Origin: Papiliotrema nemorosa
Lineage: Eukaryota > Basidiomycota > Tremellomycetes > Tremellales > Rhynchogastremaceae
Length of the DNA: 64,000 bases
Assembly (NCBI GenBank): GCA_032158125.1
Contig: JASKOT010000045.1
Location: 31,962-95,961 of the forward strand
Direction of reading: 5' to 3'
Shown here: positions 45,177 through 58,021 of the stretch, piece after piece
Layout of the letters: each line of letters starts with the position of its first letter
Position numbering within the stretch: the first letter of the stretch is position 1
Program-made: the position numbers and the translations under genes
Notes under the pieces: generated by a model
The model's database searches: none
The model's input: only the letters and a program-made list of their open reading frames with translations
What the model was told of the DNA's origin: nothing

Positions 45177-48021
45177 ATGTCGACCAACCTCTTACATCAT
45201 TTCTTCCCTCAACCCTCTTCTTCATCTTCCAACCCTTTACCCCAACCCTCTTCGTCCGCCATTCCACCTCCTGAAGAGATGGGGTTGAGTGTCATACCTG
45301 ATCCAGAGGATGATGTGCCCGACGAAGAGAACATTTTCAGGGATATGACTTTTGACGAGGTCTTGGAGGATCTGAATGCGAGATTTCTTGTCAATCTACC
45401 GAAAGAGGAGTCTAGCTTGGTCAGGGTGTATTGGCAGGCTGAACAAGCGTGAGTATCCAATTCTAGCGCATGCCGCTCAATTTATGCGCTCTAGGGATCC
45501 GTCGAGTGCGCTGACATTTCAGCCATTGGTTTTATGAAGATTACCTACGCCCGTTGAACCCTTTATTACCTTCGATGTCTCAACGCAACTTTACGCATCT
45601 CATCATCGCCTCTTCGCCTCTGTACAGCAATCTCAACTCGGACGACTATGATGCCGTGTGGGAAGAATACTGCAGGTATAAACGAATGGTACCGTGTTGT
45701 GGAGGCATCCTCTTCAACACAACCGGCGACAAGGTTGGTCGTTTCTTGTCGAGGTTTGCGATATGATGCTGACGCGTAGGTCCTCATGGTGCGAGGGTGG
45801 AAGAGCAACGCGGGGTGGTGTTTTCCACGAGGCAAGATCAACTCGGAAGAATCCGAAGAAGCATGTGCCATTCGCGAGGTGAGTCCACATGCACGTTGAG
45901 CCACGTGTGGGCGTGCTGACGTGTAGGTCGAGGAAGAGACGGGTTTCGATCTCACCGGGAGGATAGTGAGCAAGAACAGGATACAGACGCAGATTGCTGC
46001 GCAGACTGTGACCATGTTCTTGATTGGTGGAATCGATGAAAGCACCATCTTTCAAACGCAGACGAGAAAGGAGATTGGCGTGAGTCCTCTTGAACGTTGA
46101 ATGAGTAAGGCTGACAAGAAGGCTATTGAATGGGTGCATGTGTCGGATCTACCTACTTGGTCAAATAAGAAAGGCCCGAAGACCACAACCAATAAGGGCA
46201 AGAAGAAGTTTTACAATGTGACGCCTTTTGTTGGGTGAGTCTTTCTCGCGCCTCGGCTGACATTTTAGAGCAATGAAGAAGTGGTTGACCGCCCATGGGT
46301 ACCAAGTGCATCCCAAACGTCGACAAGCACAACCTTCACCGACCGATGCGGGGCAAAGAACACGAGAACCATACCACTTCGACTCATCTCCTATGCCCTC
46401 ACCCCAACCTATTCCTGGCAAATATAGCCCTCAACCCGCTCAGACAAGGGATGCAACGGCCCTGGACAATCTTTTTCATCGATTCGTGCACAAACAGGAG
46501 CAGAGTAGAGAGGAAGATGCGCTGGCTAAGCTTCTCGGCGGGCTGTCTACAACCACTCCTGCACCACGAGCACCAGAAGTTGCCGCCTCGGATAAAGCAA
46601 GCAAGCCCCCGTCCATCATAGATGCGCCTGCCCCCATCCCATCTGCAGACCCTCCCAAACCACACCAGGCGTCCTTATTAGCCATGCTGTCACCTCAGCA
46701 AGACCAATCGAAAGCCACAAACCCTGTCCGTCCGACCGACACCCTGCTGCCAAATCAGGGTAAACCGATATCATTACCTACCAGTCCTCGACCGCCGAGT
46801 CCGGCCCAAGAGGAGAGGACTAGAAAGCAGAGGGCTCTATTGGAACAGATCACCGCGGGGATCGGGATCGACGTTTCCCACAACCTGCCGCTCCACAACA
46901 AACAGCCAGTTTCGCAGTCTGGAAGTCACGCGTATCCGGCCGCTCAACCTGGAAGTCAAGCTGTATCTCGAGATCGAAGTCGAGATTCATCCGTCGTGAG
47001 TGTTCAACACGCGCGACAATCATCAATCCAACGAATCACGCCAAACGAACCATTTCTCCCGCCTCTACCCACGCAGCGTGGCTCTGGTCAGGGACATAGT
47101 CCCACGAAGAACGCTTCGTCGTCAAAGGCGCCTCCTCCACCTTATGACTCCCTTACCGGGGTCGGGCTACCACACGGCCCAATCCAGAGCCAAGTGCCCC
47201 ATGCCCCACATCATCAAGGCATCCTGCCGCAGTTCCTCCCGCCATTGCCCATGACTAGCGGACCGCCACATCCTTCACAATCAATGCTTACATCCGGTCC
47301 ACCGTCCGAAAACCTTCCACGATTCGACTACCGGCCGCAGCCTGTTGCACCTCCTCAGCAGCAGCAGAATCTACTCAATCTTCTAAGATCCGGTCAGCCC
47401 CCTGCCGCGCCAAATCAGGGTGTTAGACCTGTACAAGGCCCAATGCAGGGATATCGACCGCATCCACAACTCTTCTCTCCGCCTCAACAAGGCCCTATGC
47501 CTCCTGGTCCGCCTTTTCATCCGCATGTGCAGAGTCACGGCGGACAACCCAATCTGTATTCGATGAATCCCCCACACCCATCAAACTCTCAACATCCTTT
47601 ACCTGTCCGACCGCAATCTCACATGCCCAATCCTGTTACACAACAGAACCACACCTTCCCCTCTCAAGGTATTCCTGCACCGAATCTTGCTCGACCGATG
47701 GGCCATCATCATGACCCAATCAACCCCCAACATGATCCAGCCCACCATGGTGGATTCGGAATAGGAAACGTATCCATTCCACCCACCAGCCACGGAACAG
47801 GACCACAAGGCAAGGGTACGGGTGTACCGATTCCTCTTCTCGGCGGCAACGGGAACCCGATCAGTCAAACGGTGTATCATCATCCGGTCCCTCGACCGCC
47901 AAATTCTCAAGCCGGGACTTTACTCAGCATGTTGAATGATGACCCATTAGCTGAAGCGAGAGATCCTACTGAGGAGAAAAAGAAATGGTATTATGCCTCG
48001 GATCACAAGCAGAAGAAATGA
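45177..48021 (+). CDS. DCP2: mRNA decapping enzyme Dcp2
   Basis: About 865 residues in six exons (exon 1 45177-45448, exon 2 45523-45733). The regulatory domain is typical: FDEVLEDLNARFLVNLPKEE, then HWFYEDYLRPLNPLLPSMS and YKRMVPCCGGILFN. The Nudix domain follows with VLMVRGWKSNAGWCFPRGK and the Nudix box GKINSEESEEACAIREVEEE, split by an intron. Box B covers AIEWVHVSDLPTWSNK and KKFYNVTPFV. The C-terminal about 580 residues are Pro/Gln-rich and disordered, with short LL-containing motifs (SLLAMLSPQQ, NLLNLLRSGQ, GTLLSMLNDDP) of the kind that bind Edc3 or Pat1. Dcp2 removes the m7G cap in cytoplasmic P-bodies. All catalytic glutamates are present. Confidence 0.95.
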
Positions 48022-48361
48022 GGACATGGTCGAGCGGGACATCTCAGAGGAATAAGTAAATTGGTGGATAGCATGCCCACGAGAAATATTCATCCACTGT
48101 GCGTGACATATTCGCGGGTTAGATCACGTCTTTTGCGGCTTTTGGGTATTTCACAGTGGTGAACCACTGTGAAGGTACTATGCCAGTAGCAAGATGCGTC
48201 GAATCTGCAGGGAATACATTCGCTGGGTGTAGCACAGGTATATAAAGGCCAAGAAAAGAGAAAAGTCGAATAAGAGCGGGAAGATGAGAGAATGAGGTCG
48301 ATGTGGAGGTCTGGGACAGACCCAATCTGCGATTTTGTTACTTCACACCGCCTAGTTGCGC
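48022..48361. other. Convergent gap between DCP2 and NOP1
   Basis: About 340 bases of 3' flank from two convergent genes; nothing recognised. Confidence 0.5.
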
Positions 48362-49557
48362 CTAGTTGGCCGTGTGTCGCTCGTACTTTCCAACGACGAT
48401 GGCGTGATCTCTCTCATAAGGCTCCAACGTCAATTGTTCTGAACATCAGCGGAATCTTCTGACATAAATCAAAGGGGTCGACGCACCCTTTGGCTTGATA
48501 CCCTCTTTCCTCATAATGTTGACCTCCGAGGCAAAGACTTGGGCGGCGGGAGCGGTAGAGTCGATACAGTTGGCCTTGATGGAAATGACGATGGCTCCAC
48601 CGTTTTTCAAAAAGTGGTGAGCGTTCAAAGCGATAATTCTAGCTTGATCCGGTTGAGCGACATCTGCGAAGATGACATCTACCATTTGGACCAGCATTCG
48701 GTATTTCTGAGGGTGTCGAGCGTCCTCTACAATAGGAATGACGTTTGTTCGTTTCTTGGCCATACCGATGAGATCTCGTCCGGATCGGTGAGAGAACTCG
48801 ACGGCGTAGACGACTCCTTCGGGACCTACAACGTCGGAAACGTGGGAGACGGAAGAACCGGAGGCGGCTCCGAGGTAAAGAACTTTTGCTCCTGGTTTGA
48901 TCTACCATGAGTGGACTTTTCTATGAATGTATGGGGAAGTGTGCTCACGTGGATGTCATCGAGACCACCCAGGATACCCGCTGCCAATTTACTTCGGAAA
49001 GGGTTCCAAACTCTGTACTCGACTTTTTCCTCCTCACCCAACTCGTTGGTGCTTGCGATACTGATCCTCTTCTCTCCGTAGACCGACTCTCCGGGAGTCA
49101 TATTCCTAGTGACGAGCAAGTGCTCTTTTCCTTTGGCAATGTAGACACCGGCGTGCTTGTGAGGCTCAAGGGTGACGGCTCCGGGACCTTTTCGTGCTCC
49201 CATACCGGGTTTACCACCTCGTCCTCCACCTCGACCACCGGGTCCACCTCGTCCTCGTGGTGCTCCTCGACCTGGATGTAAGTATGGCGCGAAATCAAGA
49301 GCGCAAAAGACCACTCACCACCTCGGGCGGCTCCACCTCCTCGAGGTCCACCTCGACCTCCTGCACCACCACCTCGACCACCGAATCCTCCCCTGTCTCC
49401 ACCACCGAAACCACCTCGTCCACCGCCTCGACCTCCTCGATCACCCCCGCCGAAACCCCCTCGTCCTCCACCACGACCGCCACCTCGTCCTCCTCGGTCA
49501 CCTGGAGATTAATCGACTGGCCCGTGGAGAAAATCTTCCCTACTCACCGAAAGCCAT
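48362..49557 (-). CDS. NOP1: Fibrillarin (Nop1), box C/D snoRNP 2'-O-methyltransferase
   Basis: Starts MAFG at 49557, then an intron and a Gly/Arg-rich GAR domain of roughly 90 residues (repeats of RGGRGGG and GGFGGGDRG). The methyltransferase domain follows: [43 protein letters not shown] motif [97 protein letters not shown]. The end is [20 protein letters not shown]. Fibrillarin methylates rRNA ribose in the nucleolus. The sequence is near-canonical, with no missing residue. Confidence 0.97.
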
Positions 49558-50309
49558 TCTTCAATATGTGTTTGACTGTTTTGTGTAATGTAAAGCGATC
49601 TCGGCCAACCTTCGCTGTGTCGGGCGAGTCCAAGTGATGTAGTACCGGGTCTGTAGCAAAACGGATAGCGGGGTGCTGGCGAGTGTAATTCTCTTTCCTT
49701 GGACAAATCTCCCTCGGGTCGGGATAAAATCGGATAAAATAAATATTCCACAAATAATAACCCACCCCGCCCGCCTAATTTTGATTCCGCTCCCTTTCCC
49801 CTTCGTCACCCTATGACCCTCCGCTGACCTCGTTCTCAACCTGACCCCCTTCAACCCATACACCCTCGACACCTTCGACAGGGCTGTATATCCACTACAG
49901 ACCCAAAAAAGGGACATATCTTGGAAAGGGCAAGCTCCTCATCCTCACGCTTACCTGTCGCTCCTTTGAACATACGAACCAAGGTCGAGGCTGAAACGAC
50001 GATCAGACGACCTCTGGCCAAAAATCCCCACGCTCGAATCGACACATTTCGAGCTGTCGCGTACCGTATCTGCCCGTTCTTCGAAGCGATACAGACCTGG
50101 CTCACGTCTCCTACACCTTCTGCATCATCTGTATCCATATCGCATTGGCATCAACTTTGACATCTTGACGACATTTACCACCAAAGGGCTTTATAATCAG
50201 GAGACCATCTGACGACGATCATACTCCTGCTACAGTGAGTGCTCACCCCCTCTGAATCCTGGTCCAGCCCCATAGAATCCCTCTCTCCCTGCACAGTCGC
50301 TGACTTTAG
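49558..50309. promoter_or_regulatory. Divergent promoter of NOP1 and UBP3 with TATA and 5' UTR intron
   Basis: A TTTATAAT element is at 50190-50197. A GTGAGT donor at 50235 and a TTTAG acceptor ending at 50309, directly before ATG 50310, indicate a 75-base intron in the UBP3 leader. Short ORFs on both strands in the rest have no motif. Confidence 0.5.
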
Positions 50310-53300
50310 ATGCAGGCGGCCGTGATGCCACCCAACGGGGCTATCCCGCCATACCCTCCACCTTCCGCGACCTCTGATTCTTTCCCCCATAGTCAACCCA
50401 ACATGACCCAACCTATACCCAACGAACAATCGCCACGGCCCACCCCTTCATCCTACCCGAGCAGTATGCACCAACTCCAACAACCAAACGTCCCTCCGTA
50501 CGGCGGCGCAGGGTACATGTACCAACCCCAATATTTCCCTCAACCTCCACATCCATCCACCTCATATCCCAATCGCCAGCAATTTACAAACGGAAACGCA
50601 AACGGTAATCCGAACTACCGATACAACTCGGGCGCACCTGCCGATTACCAACCATTCCCTGCTGAGGGCTACTACCCTATCCAACAAATGGGAGGTCCCG
50701 GTCCAGGGACAATGCAGAATGGCTATGGGGTATATCAACCTGATTACCCGCCCTTTCCACCCCGATATCCGGCCTCGTATCCCGCTCCACCGCCCTCTGA
50801 AACCACACCACAACCGAATCCTCCTCACACATATCGAGATGGCGACGCGAACAATGTCGCACCGATCAACCCGGATGTCCCACCTTACAGTCATCAACAC
50901 CCCCCACCCCCTATACCCCCTCCGAATGACTACTCTGCAAATGGACCTATACCAGGGGGAGGGTATCCTGGAAATGCCTACTACTTTCCTCCTGGTCATC
51001 CGTATAGCCATGGTGGCGGTTTCGGTTATGGAGCACCTCAGCAAGCCATGTACGCCCCCTATCCTGGATACGAACAGCTTCCTCCCCCACATCAACAACA
51101 ATCATTACCTCCTCAGCCTCAACATGCTCCAACTTCGGCACCACATACACGGGAAGCGAGCGGGACAACGAGTACGAGTAGTTCCTCGAGCAAGCTCAAC
51201 CCCGCTGCGGCCGGTTTCACCTTTACTCCAGCATCGCAAAAAGTAAAAGACCCCGCGACGAACGGGGAGAAGAAGGAGGACGAGGGACCGGTGTTTGCGT
51301 CTTTAGCTAAGCCGACCTCAATACCAGCCCAGCCCATACCGAATGGCAACATGCCTGCCGAGCCGAAGAAGTGGGTTGCACCTGCTATCGTCAATGGAGA
51401 AAAGTACAAGGGCATGCCAGGAAATACCGCGGATGAGGAAGACAGCCATGGCAGCTTGGGTCTATCCCGGATGAGTCACCCCAAAGAAGCTTTAGTAAAC
51501 GGTACTCCCTCCCACTCGACCACTACCAACGGACACACCGAGACGGCATCCGTCGTCAATGAGAGCGGTGCAGAAACTCTGGACACCTCTTCCATCAACC
51601 TCACCCAGTCTACCAGCACTCCTGCAATGTCTTGCTCACCTACCACCGCCGCGACTCCTGTTTCTGTCAGAACGCCACGGGCCTATACCGACGGAGAAGC
51701 GAGTGTGCTTCTCTCGCCCAAAGCTGAAGCGAGTGCGACAGACGCTGCGTTGGAGTTTATGGGTTCGCCAATATCGGGATACACTTCGCCATCACCTAGC
51801 GCGGCCATGCAGTCTTTCTCCCTACTCAAATCGCCATCCGCTAAATCCAAGAAGGGCCAAGCGCAGTCTCACAGTGCGAAGACTGTCGATGTGGAGCCCT
51901 TTGTGTTGGTGAATGCCAGACCGGAAGTCGACCAGGCTCGAGGAGTGTCTTATCGTGCCAAATTGGTGGTCAGGATACCAAAGATGTACAGAACGGACAA
52001 TATCGAGGTCAACGTTGCCACTGCAGCAAAATCCGCCAGAATCGATAAACCTAGGCGTAGAGGTGCAAAAGTGGCCATTGGCGTGGATCGGGAAATCTTC
52101 CCTACGACTCAAATGACGATACGCTCATTTGGAGAAATCGCCGACCTCTCTGCTCTCAAACCCAAGCCTGTGGCAAGACAGGCTCCCGTTGAACCTGCAA
52201 TTCCAACTGTCCCGGATAGCAAGGACATCCCGGCAGAACCTACGCCGACTCAACCCCCGGCCCCCAAGGCCAAACCATCCAGCTGGGCAGCGCTGCTCAA
52301 ACCTGCCTCGGCCTCGACGTCTACTTCCGCCACACCGTCGGTTGCCTTCTCTTCGCCTGCGGAGGCTGGACCATCCCGATTGCCCGCCACCCCACCGACT
52401 GAACTCGTCACTCCCAAATCTACCGCCTCCGCTCTCCCTCCACCTTCCACTGGCGCACCTTCGTCAGCCGCGCCTAGACCTGCATTCAACTATGCCGCCG
52501 CTGCCTCTGTCGGAGCTGCCTTGTCGCCTCAGGAAGAACTGGCCAGAATTCTGTCAGAGGGAGTCGCAGCGCTGGGAAAGGGAAAAGGAAAGGAACCAAT
52601 GACTGTTCCCAGGGGGTTGATCAACACGGGCAACATGTGTTTCGCCAATACTGTGAGTTCCCGGGTCAATCTCCGAGTTAGAGCTGACGAGATAGGTTTT
52701 GCAAGTATTGGTCTACTGTCCACCGTTCACTGAACTCTTTGAAGAGCTCGGAAAGAGGCTGAAGGCTGATCTTGCGAGAAAGACGCCTCTCCTGGAAGCG
52801 ATGTAAGTGGTTCCTCTCGCATCATCCTACCATGACTGACAAGAAGGATCATATTCTTGCGCGAATTTGTCGCCCAGAATGGAGCAGGTTCGTTCCCTTC
52901 GGTCAGCGCATCGGGCACTTCGACACCTCGGTCGGATGCTGGAAAAGCCAGAGACTCTCATCGAGAGGCCTTTGTCCCTGAGAACGTATATGATGCCATG
53001 AAGGAGAATAAGCGTTTCGACTCGATGAGAGTGAGTTCCAATATCGATGACGGTCGTGCACTCGCTGATCAGCAGCGTGGACACCAGGAAGACGCAGAGG
53101 AATACCTCGGATTCTTCTTGAATACATTACACGAAGAGCTCCTCTACCTTCTCTCGCGAACGGCTTCGTCCAAACCTGCCAATGGCAAAGTGACACCAAA
53201 TGGTGATGCCCATGGCGAACACACAATTCAGCGACCTGTCTCCCCTGGAGCGGACAATGATGGAGATGGATGGCTCGAAGTGGGGAAGAAGCAAAAGACG

Positions 53301-54054
53301 AATGTGGTGCGAAACACTGAAACCCGCGAATCAGCCATCACCCGCCTATTTGGCGGAACGATCCGATCAGTCCTCACCACCCCTGGAATGAAGAACAGCG
53401 TTACGTTGGAGCCATACCAACCGCTTCAACTTGATATCCAGTCCAACGAGGTGATCAGTATCACGGACGCTCTGCGACAATTGACGGCTCAAGAGATTGT
53501 ACCGGGAGTTTGGAGCGCAAGCAGGAAAGCCAACGTGGACGCCACGAAACAAATTACGATCGAGACCTTCCCTCAGGTGTTGATGTTGCACTTGAAGAGG
53601 TTTGTGTATGATCCGCAAATGGACGTGGTGAAGAAAAGCAAGCCTGTGGCGTATGGTACTGAACTTATCATTCCACAAGGTGAGCACAAGCTCCCTCCTA
53701 TCTCAAACTGGACATTCAGGCTAATGGTCAGATATCATAAGTGCTGGACGAAGAACTCCTTCTCCAGTCAAATACCGCCTCTTTGGTGTGATTTACCATC
53801 ATGGCAATTCAGCCGGCGGTGGGCACTATACAGTCGCCGTATCACGGTCCGATAGTTCATCAACCAAGGGCGCGGGAGGATGGCTGCACTTCGACGATGA
53901 GACTGTATCGACCATCCCTACTGAAGATGTGGTAGTCTCCGTACAAGAGGCGAGGGATGCACAAGAAAAAGGAGGAATGGGCGGTGGTGGATTGTTGGTG
54001 GGAGGAAGGGAGAGATGTGCCTATTTGTTGTTCTACCAGAGGGTCAAGGCGTAG
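50310..54054 (+). CDS. UBP3: Ubiquitin carboxyl-terminal hydrolase, Ubp3/USP10 type
   Basis: About 1,200 residues. The first about 550 residues are Pro/Tyr/Gln-rich and disordered, the region that in this family binds the cofactor Bre5/G3BP. The USP domain starts with the Cys box GLINTGNMCFAN (catalytic Cys, near 52625), followed after an intron by VLQVLVYCPPFTELFEELG. Then RGHQEDAEEYLGFFLNTLHE, DGWLEVGKKQKTNVVRN, ITRLFGGTIRSVL, LEPYQPLQLDIQSNE and VLMLHLKRFVYDPQMDVVKK. The His box is YHHGNSAGGGHYTVAVSRSD (near 53800), then GGWLHFDDETVS and AYLLFYQRV. The Cys, His and Asp context is intact. Family members act in ribophagy, stress granule and transport regulation. Confidence 0.93.
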
Positions 54055-54505
54055 GCGGAGTGGGTCTATGAGACGTAGACGTCGAGAAGGCACGAAGCGA
54101 TGAAGAGGGAGAGCTGGGCATATGAGCGTGACCTCTGCATTGGGAGGGAACAGAGGGTAGTTTTCGATTTTTGGCATATAGCATTGGTATCTGAAGTAAT
54201 CGAGGCATTCATTTGGGATGATGGGGAGACAGTCGCATAGTATGAGCATCGAGTGATGTAGTATGCAATGAGCAAAGCAGATCAAGTATTTCAATCCAAA
54301 TTCAGTGAGGACGGTGACTCATGTGTCTGGAATAGAGTCTTGGCTGCAGGGGTTTTAGTGATGCATGAAGAAGCAGAGATTCAACACCGTGAAGTCGATC
54401 ACTGAACCGAATGCTCTTTCAGACTCCACAAGATGCATAAGTATGATCTGCAGTTTTTTTTTTTTCTTGGTCCCATCCTCAGATTGATCAACGGGCATGA
54501 ACAAT
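54055..54505. other. Convergent gap between UBP3 and SNZ, with a T12 tract
   Basis: About 450 bases of 3' flank. A run of 12 T lies at 54454-54465. Nothing else recognised. Confidence 0.5.
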
Positions 54506-56066
54506 CTAATTGCCTCGTCCGGCGAATCGACCTCCTCGGATCTGTTCACCCTCTGAAGCAACCGAGATACCCACCATGGCCTCTCCGATTCCGGTAGAAA
54601 TCTCAGCGAGTACTTGAGGGTTGTTGTAGTGGGTCACAGCTTGGACGATGGCTCGTGCTCGTTTAGCTGGGTCACCCGAGAGGACTAGATGTCAGCGCCG
54701 TACTCTACAGGTGGGCCGGGATTCTGTCGAGATCGAGTTGGGCAAAAGACACCGAGGTGGGAGTAATGGAGAGCAAGGGACCGTTCGGACTTACAGATAC
54801 CGGATCCAACAAACACTGTAATCAGCATCCCGTCGATCGCATTGTCATTGTCAGGGAGACGTCGACTCACCACCATCACATCCCAGCTGCATCATCAGAG
54901 CAGCATCAGCGGGCGTAGCCACACCTCCCGCGGCAAAGGAGACGACGGGTAATCGCTTCAATCGAGCAGTCTCTTTCAAGAGGTGGTAAGGCGCCGACAA
55001 CTCTTTGGCAAAGGCGTAAAGCTCTTCATCGGACATGGAAGCTGCCCTTCGGATGTCTGACATGACGGCACGTTGGTGTTTGACAGCTTCGACGACGTCG
55101 CCTGTACCGGCTTCTCCCTTGGTTCGGATCATACTGGGGGTCAGCACCAGCGAGAGCCACGGTCAACGCGCAGCGTTGATCAGAATGAGGAATGAAGGCA
55201 AATTGCCAACAACCAAGTGCCGACGGAGTATCCACGAGGAATCTCTGGGGGGCGATCGAATCAGAAAGTGGGACGGGAATGAATGAGTAGCGGAGACAAG
55301 GACTCACGCTGCGCCTTCAGAGATTCGTCGAAGGGCTTCACCCAAGTTTTTACATCCACAAACAAACGGCACCTTGAAGGCGTGTTTCCCAATGTGGTGC
55401 TGATCATCCGCCATGGTGAGGACTTCGGATTCCTACTATCAGCCCTCCAACCCGCCAGCCTGCGCTGAATTCCGCTGGGGTATGCTCACATCAATATAGT
55501 CCACTCCAACGGCTTGCAAGATTTGAGCTTCGACGGTATGTCCAATTCGGACTTTGGCCATGACGGGGATCGAGACTGTGTTCATAATCTCCTTGATCAT
55601 ACCCGGGTCGCTCTGATCGTTAGCGAGGTCTGTGACTCTGTGTGTGGGTGGATAGAGTCAACGCGAGACTGACCATCCTGGCTACACCGCCATCTCGTCG
55701 GATATTGGCTGGGATTCGCTCGAGAGCCATGACTGCCGCGGCGCCTGCTTCTTCGGCGATCTTGGCCTGCTCAGCATTCATAACGTCCATGATGACTCTG
55801 CCTCTTAGCTCCACCCTCAACACCACCACACCCCACACTGAATCACAGACTCGAACTTACCCTCCCTTCAACATTTGCGCAAGACCAGTCTTGACACCGA
55901 ATGTCCCACTGGATCCGCCGCCTACTGCGCCGGAGGATACACCTCGATGGATGACTACAGGGGTAGACGATCCATTGGGGTTGGAAGATCCGCCATTGGC
56001 ATTGACCGAGAGGCCGGTGGTGGTGGGAAGGGCGTTGGAAGAGGGTACGACGGTTGGTTCAGACAT
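54506..56066 (-). CDS. SNZ1: Pyridoxal 5'-phosphate synthase subunit Snz1/Pdx1
   Basis: Six or more exons. After a Ser/Gly-rich fungal N-terminus comes the TIM-barrel sequence of PdxS/Snz proteins: [60 protein letters not shown] (catalytic Lys region), [20 protein letters not shown]. Then [40 protein letters not shown] (second key Lys), [28 protein letters not shown] and [13 protein letters not shown]. It ends [11 protein letters not shown]. The enzyme makes pyridoxal phosphate from ribose 5-phosphate, glyceraldehyde 3-phosphate and ammonia supplied by Sno/Pdx2. No SNO partner gene lies in the window. Confidence 0.96.
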
Positions 56067-56663
56067 GGTGTCTTTTTTGTTCTGGATTGGAAGATGAAGA
56101 GAAGAGAGTGAGATCGATCAAGGGGTGTATGTGGAAAAAAGAGCCAAGATATGGCGAGGTGAGAGGAATGCAGTCACCGAGTCGATTTCGGTTATCCTCC
56201 CCCCCCGCCGGGATCAAACCACGTTGGAAATGGACATGGTCAACGATCGAGCGATATAGGCCCCTCATGCATGCATCCCATGCGCCTGAATACGGTATAT
56301 CCATTCTACACATGCATACTCTGCTGCCAGCTGCACAGGGACCGTTAGGGTGGTGCATAGAAGTCTAGATCTCAAGCGCCATGCGTGATGTATAGGCAGA
56401 TCTCGTCAAGCGATCGAAAAGGTGGAGGAGGAGGGGGGACGTTGGAAATTTCAGAAATGGCCTCGTATTCCTTGGCCAACTTCGACTCGACCCGGTATCT
56501 CACACGATCGGCAAAGCAGCGTCAGCGGTACGGCGTATCCGGCGCATAGTCTCCATCGATCGGACAGCACGCTTTGCACACGCGGCGTGACTCGTGTGGC
56601 CGTTGTCTATTCGGACCGCCCGATTCTCGTACTGGAGCGATTTCCAAGTGCGGCTGCACTACA
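56067..56663. promoter_or_regulatory. Divergent upstream region of SNZ1 and BMT5
   Basis: About 600 bases; no gene recognised. In-frame codons upstream of the BMT5 start were not included because they lack conserved sequence. Confidence 0.4.
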
Positions 56664-57904
56664 ATGCCAAAATTAAAACTCGCCTTGCAGGCACATCAAG
56701 CTCAAGCTGCTCGACATGCAGCCGCTGTCAAAGCGAAAGAGAGGGCAGCAGAGACCTACGGCGCAAAGAAGAATGGATCAGGATCGGGATCATCCAAGAA
56801 GAAACAACGGTTGAACGAGCTCAAATCGGCGCTTCACGGTCCATCCACTTCCGGCTCGGCCCCCTCGACCAGTCAGTCGGCGGTACCATCAGGCAAGGGG
56901 AAGGAAAAGGCGGTATCGCGTAGACCCACCATTCCATTCGACAAGACCGATACGATCCTCCTCCTCGGCGAAGCAAATTTCTCATTTGCCCATTCGTTGT
57001 TGTTACCGCCCCACGACCTGGTGGGATGTATGATCTGCGCTACATCTTACGACTCGGAACAAGTATGCTACGAGAAATACACCGATGCCCGGGAGTTGGT
57101 CGCGACGCTCCGAAGCAAAGGGGTCAAGGTTTTGTTCAATGTCGATGCGGGGGATCTGCCAAAGGAGATTACGGGCAACCGGGGGAAGGGTAAGAGAAAG
57201 AAACGATTATACGAAATGGGAGATTTTGCCGAAGGGGACGAGGAAGGGGGAAGTGGGAGATGGAGTCGGGTCATATTCAACTTTCCACATGCTGGTGAGC
57301 ATCCCCACTGCCCGGTCGTATGATATTCGGCTGACGTGTAGGGGCGGGGATAACAGATCAAGATCGAAACATCCTCACCAACCAACATCTCCTCTTACGC
57401 ACGCTCCAATCTGTGCACCCCATCCTCACTTCTGGACCTATCACCTCCATCGTATCATCTACTCAGTCAAAATCGAAGAAACGGAAAAAGGCCGACGAGT
57501 CGGACGACGAAGAAGACCCATCGGCTCTTGACCCTGACGAGCTGGACCTCTCGGACGTCGAGGACGAGTATGCGTATACCCCTCCGACGGTGTTCACACC
57601 GCCAAAGAAAGAAGGCACCATTCTTATTACATTGCTGGACCAAAATCCCTATTCTCTATGGAATTTACCAAAGTTGGCAACGAAACCGCCAGCCACGACG
57701 CCCGGAACGCAGTCGCCTCAACCGAGGTACAAGTTGTTGAGGAGTTTTGAATTCAGTCCAGAGGTGTATGAGGGATATACACACAGACGGACGATTGGGT
57801 TCAAAGACGGGGTTAGTAAGAGCAAGAACGAGGAGATTCTCGGTAGGAAGGGGAAAGCTAGGACCTGGGAGTTTATGAGAGCTCCAAAGTCGACCAAGCC
57901 TTGA
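56664..57904 (+). CDS. BMT5: 25S rRNA (uridine-N3)-methyltransferase, Bmt5-like (DUF2431)
   Basis: Two exons with one short intron near 57295-57342. A Lys-rich N-terminus (MPKLKLALQAHQAQAARHAA, SSKKKQRLNELKSAL) precedes the Rossmann-like domain. ILLLGEANFSFAHSLLLPPH is the diagnostic GEGNFSF-like motif. Then CATSYDSEQVCYEKYTDARE, GVKVLFNVDAGDLP, RVIFNFPHAGAGITDQDRNI, TILITLLDQNPYSLWNLPKL and LRSFEFSPEVYEGYTHRRTI. The family methylates a uridine of the large-subunit rRNA in the nucleolus. An acidic Lys/Asp-rich insertion (KKRKKADESDDEEDPS) interrupts the C-terminal half, as is usual in fungi. Confidence 0.92.
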
Positions 57905-58021
57905 TCGGTCGGCCGTCATGACCTAGCAGGAGCTATCTAGGAGCATCGCGATGCCGTTCATCCATGTATGACTATTTTTGCCCGGTGCACGAGATGTCTC
58001 GCCATCATCGATACACGCTTC

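Noticed and set aside
49172..49637. Plus-strand ORFs rich in His, Leu, Ser and Thr
   Set aside because: They are antisense to the Gly/Arg-rich domain of fibrillarin.
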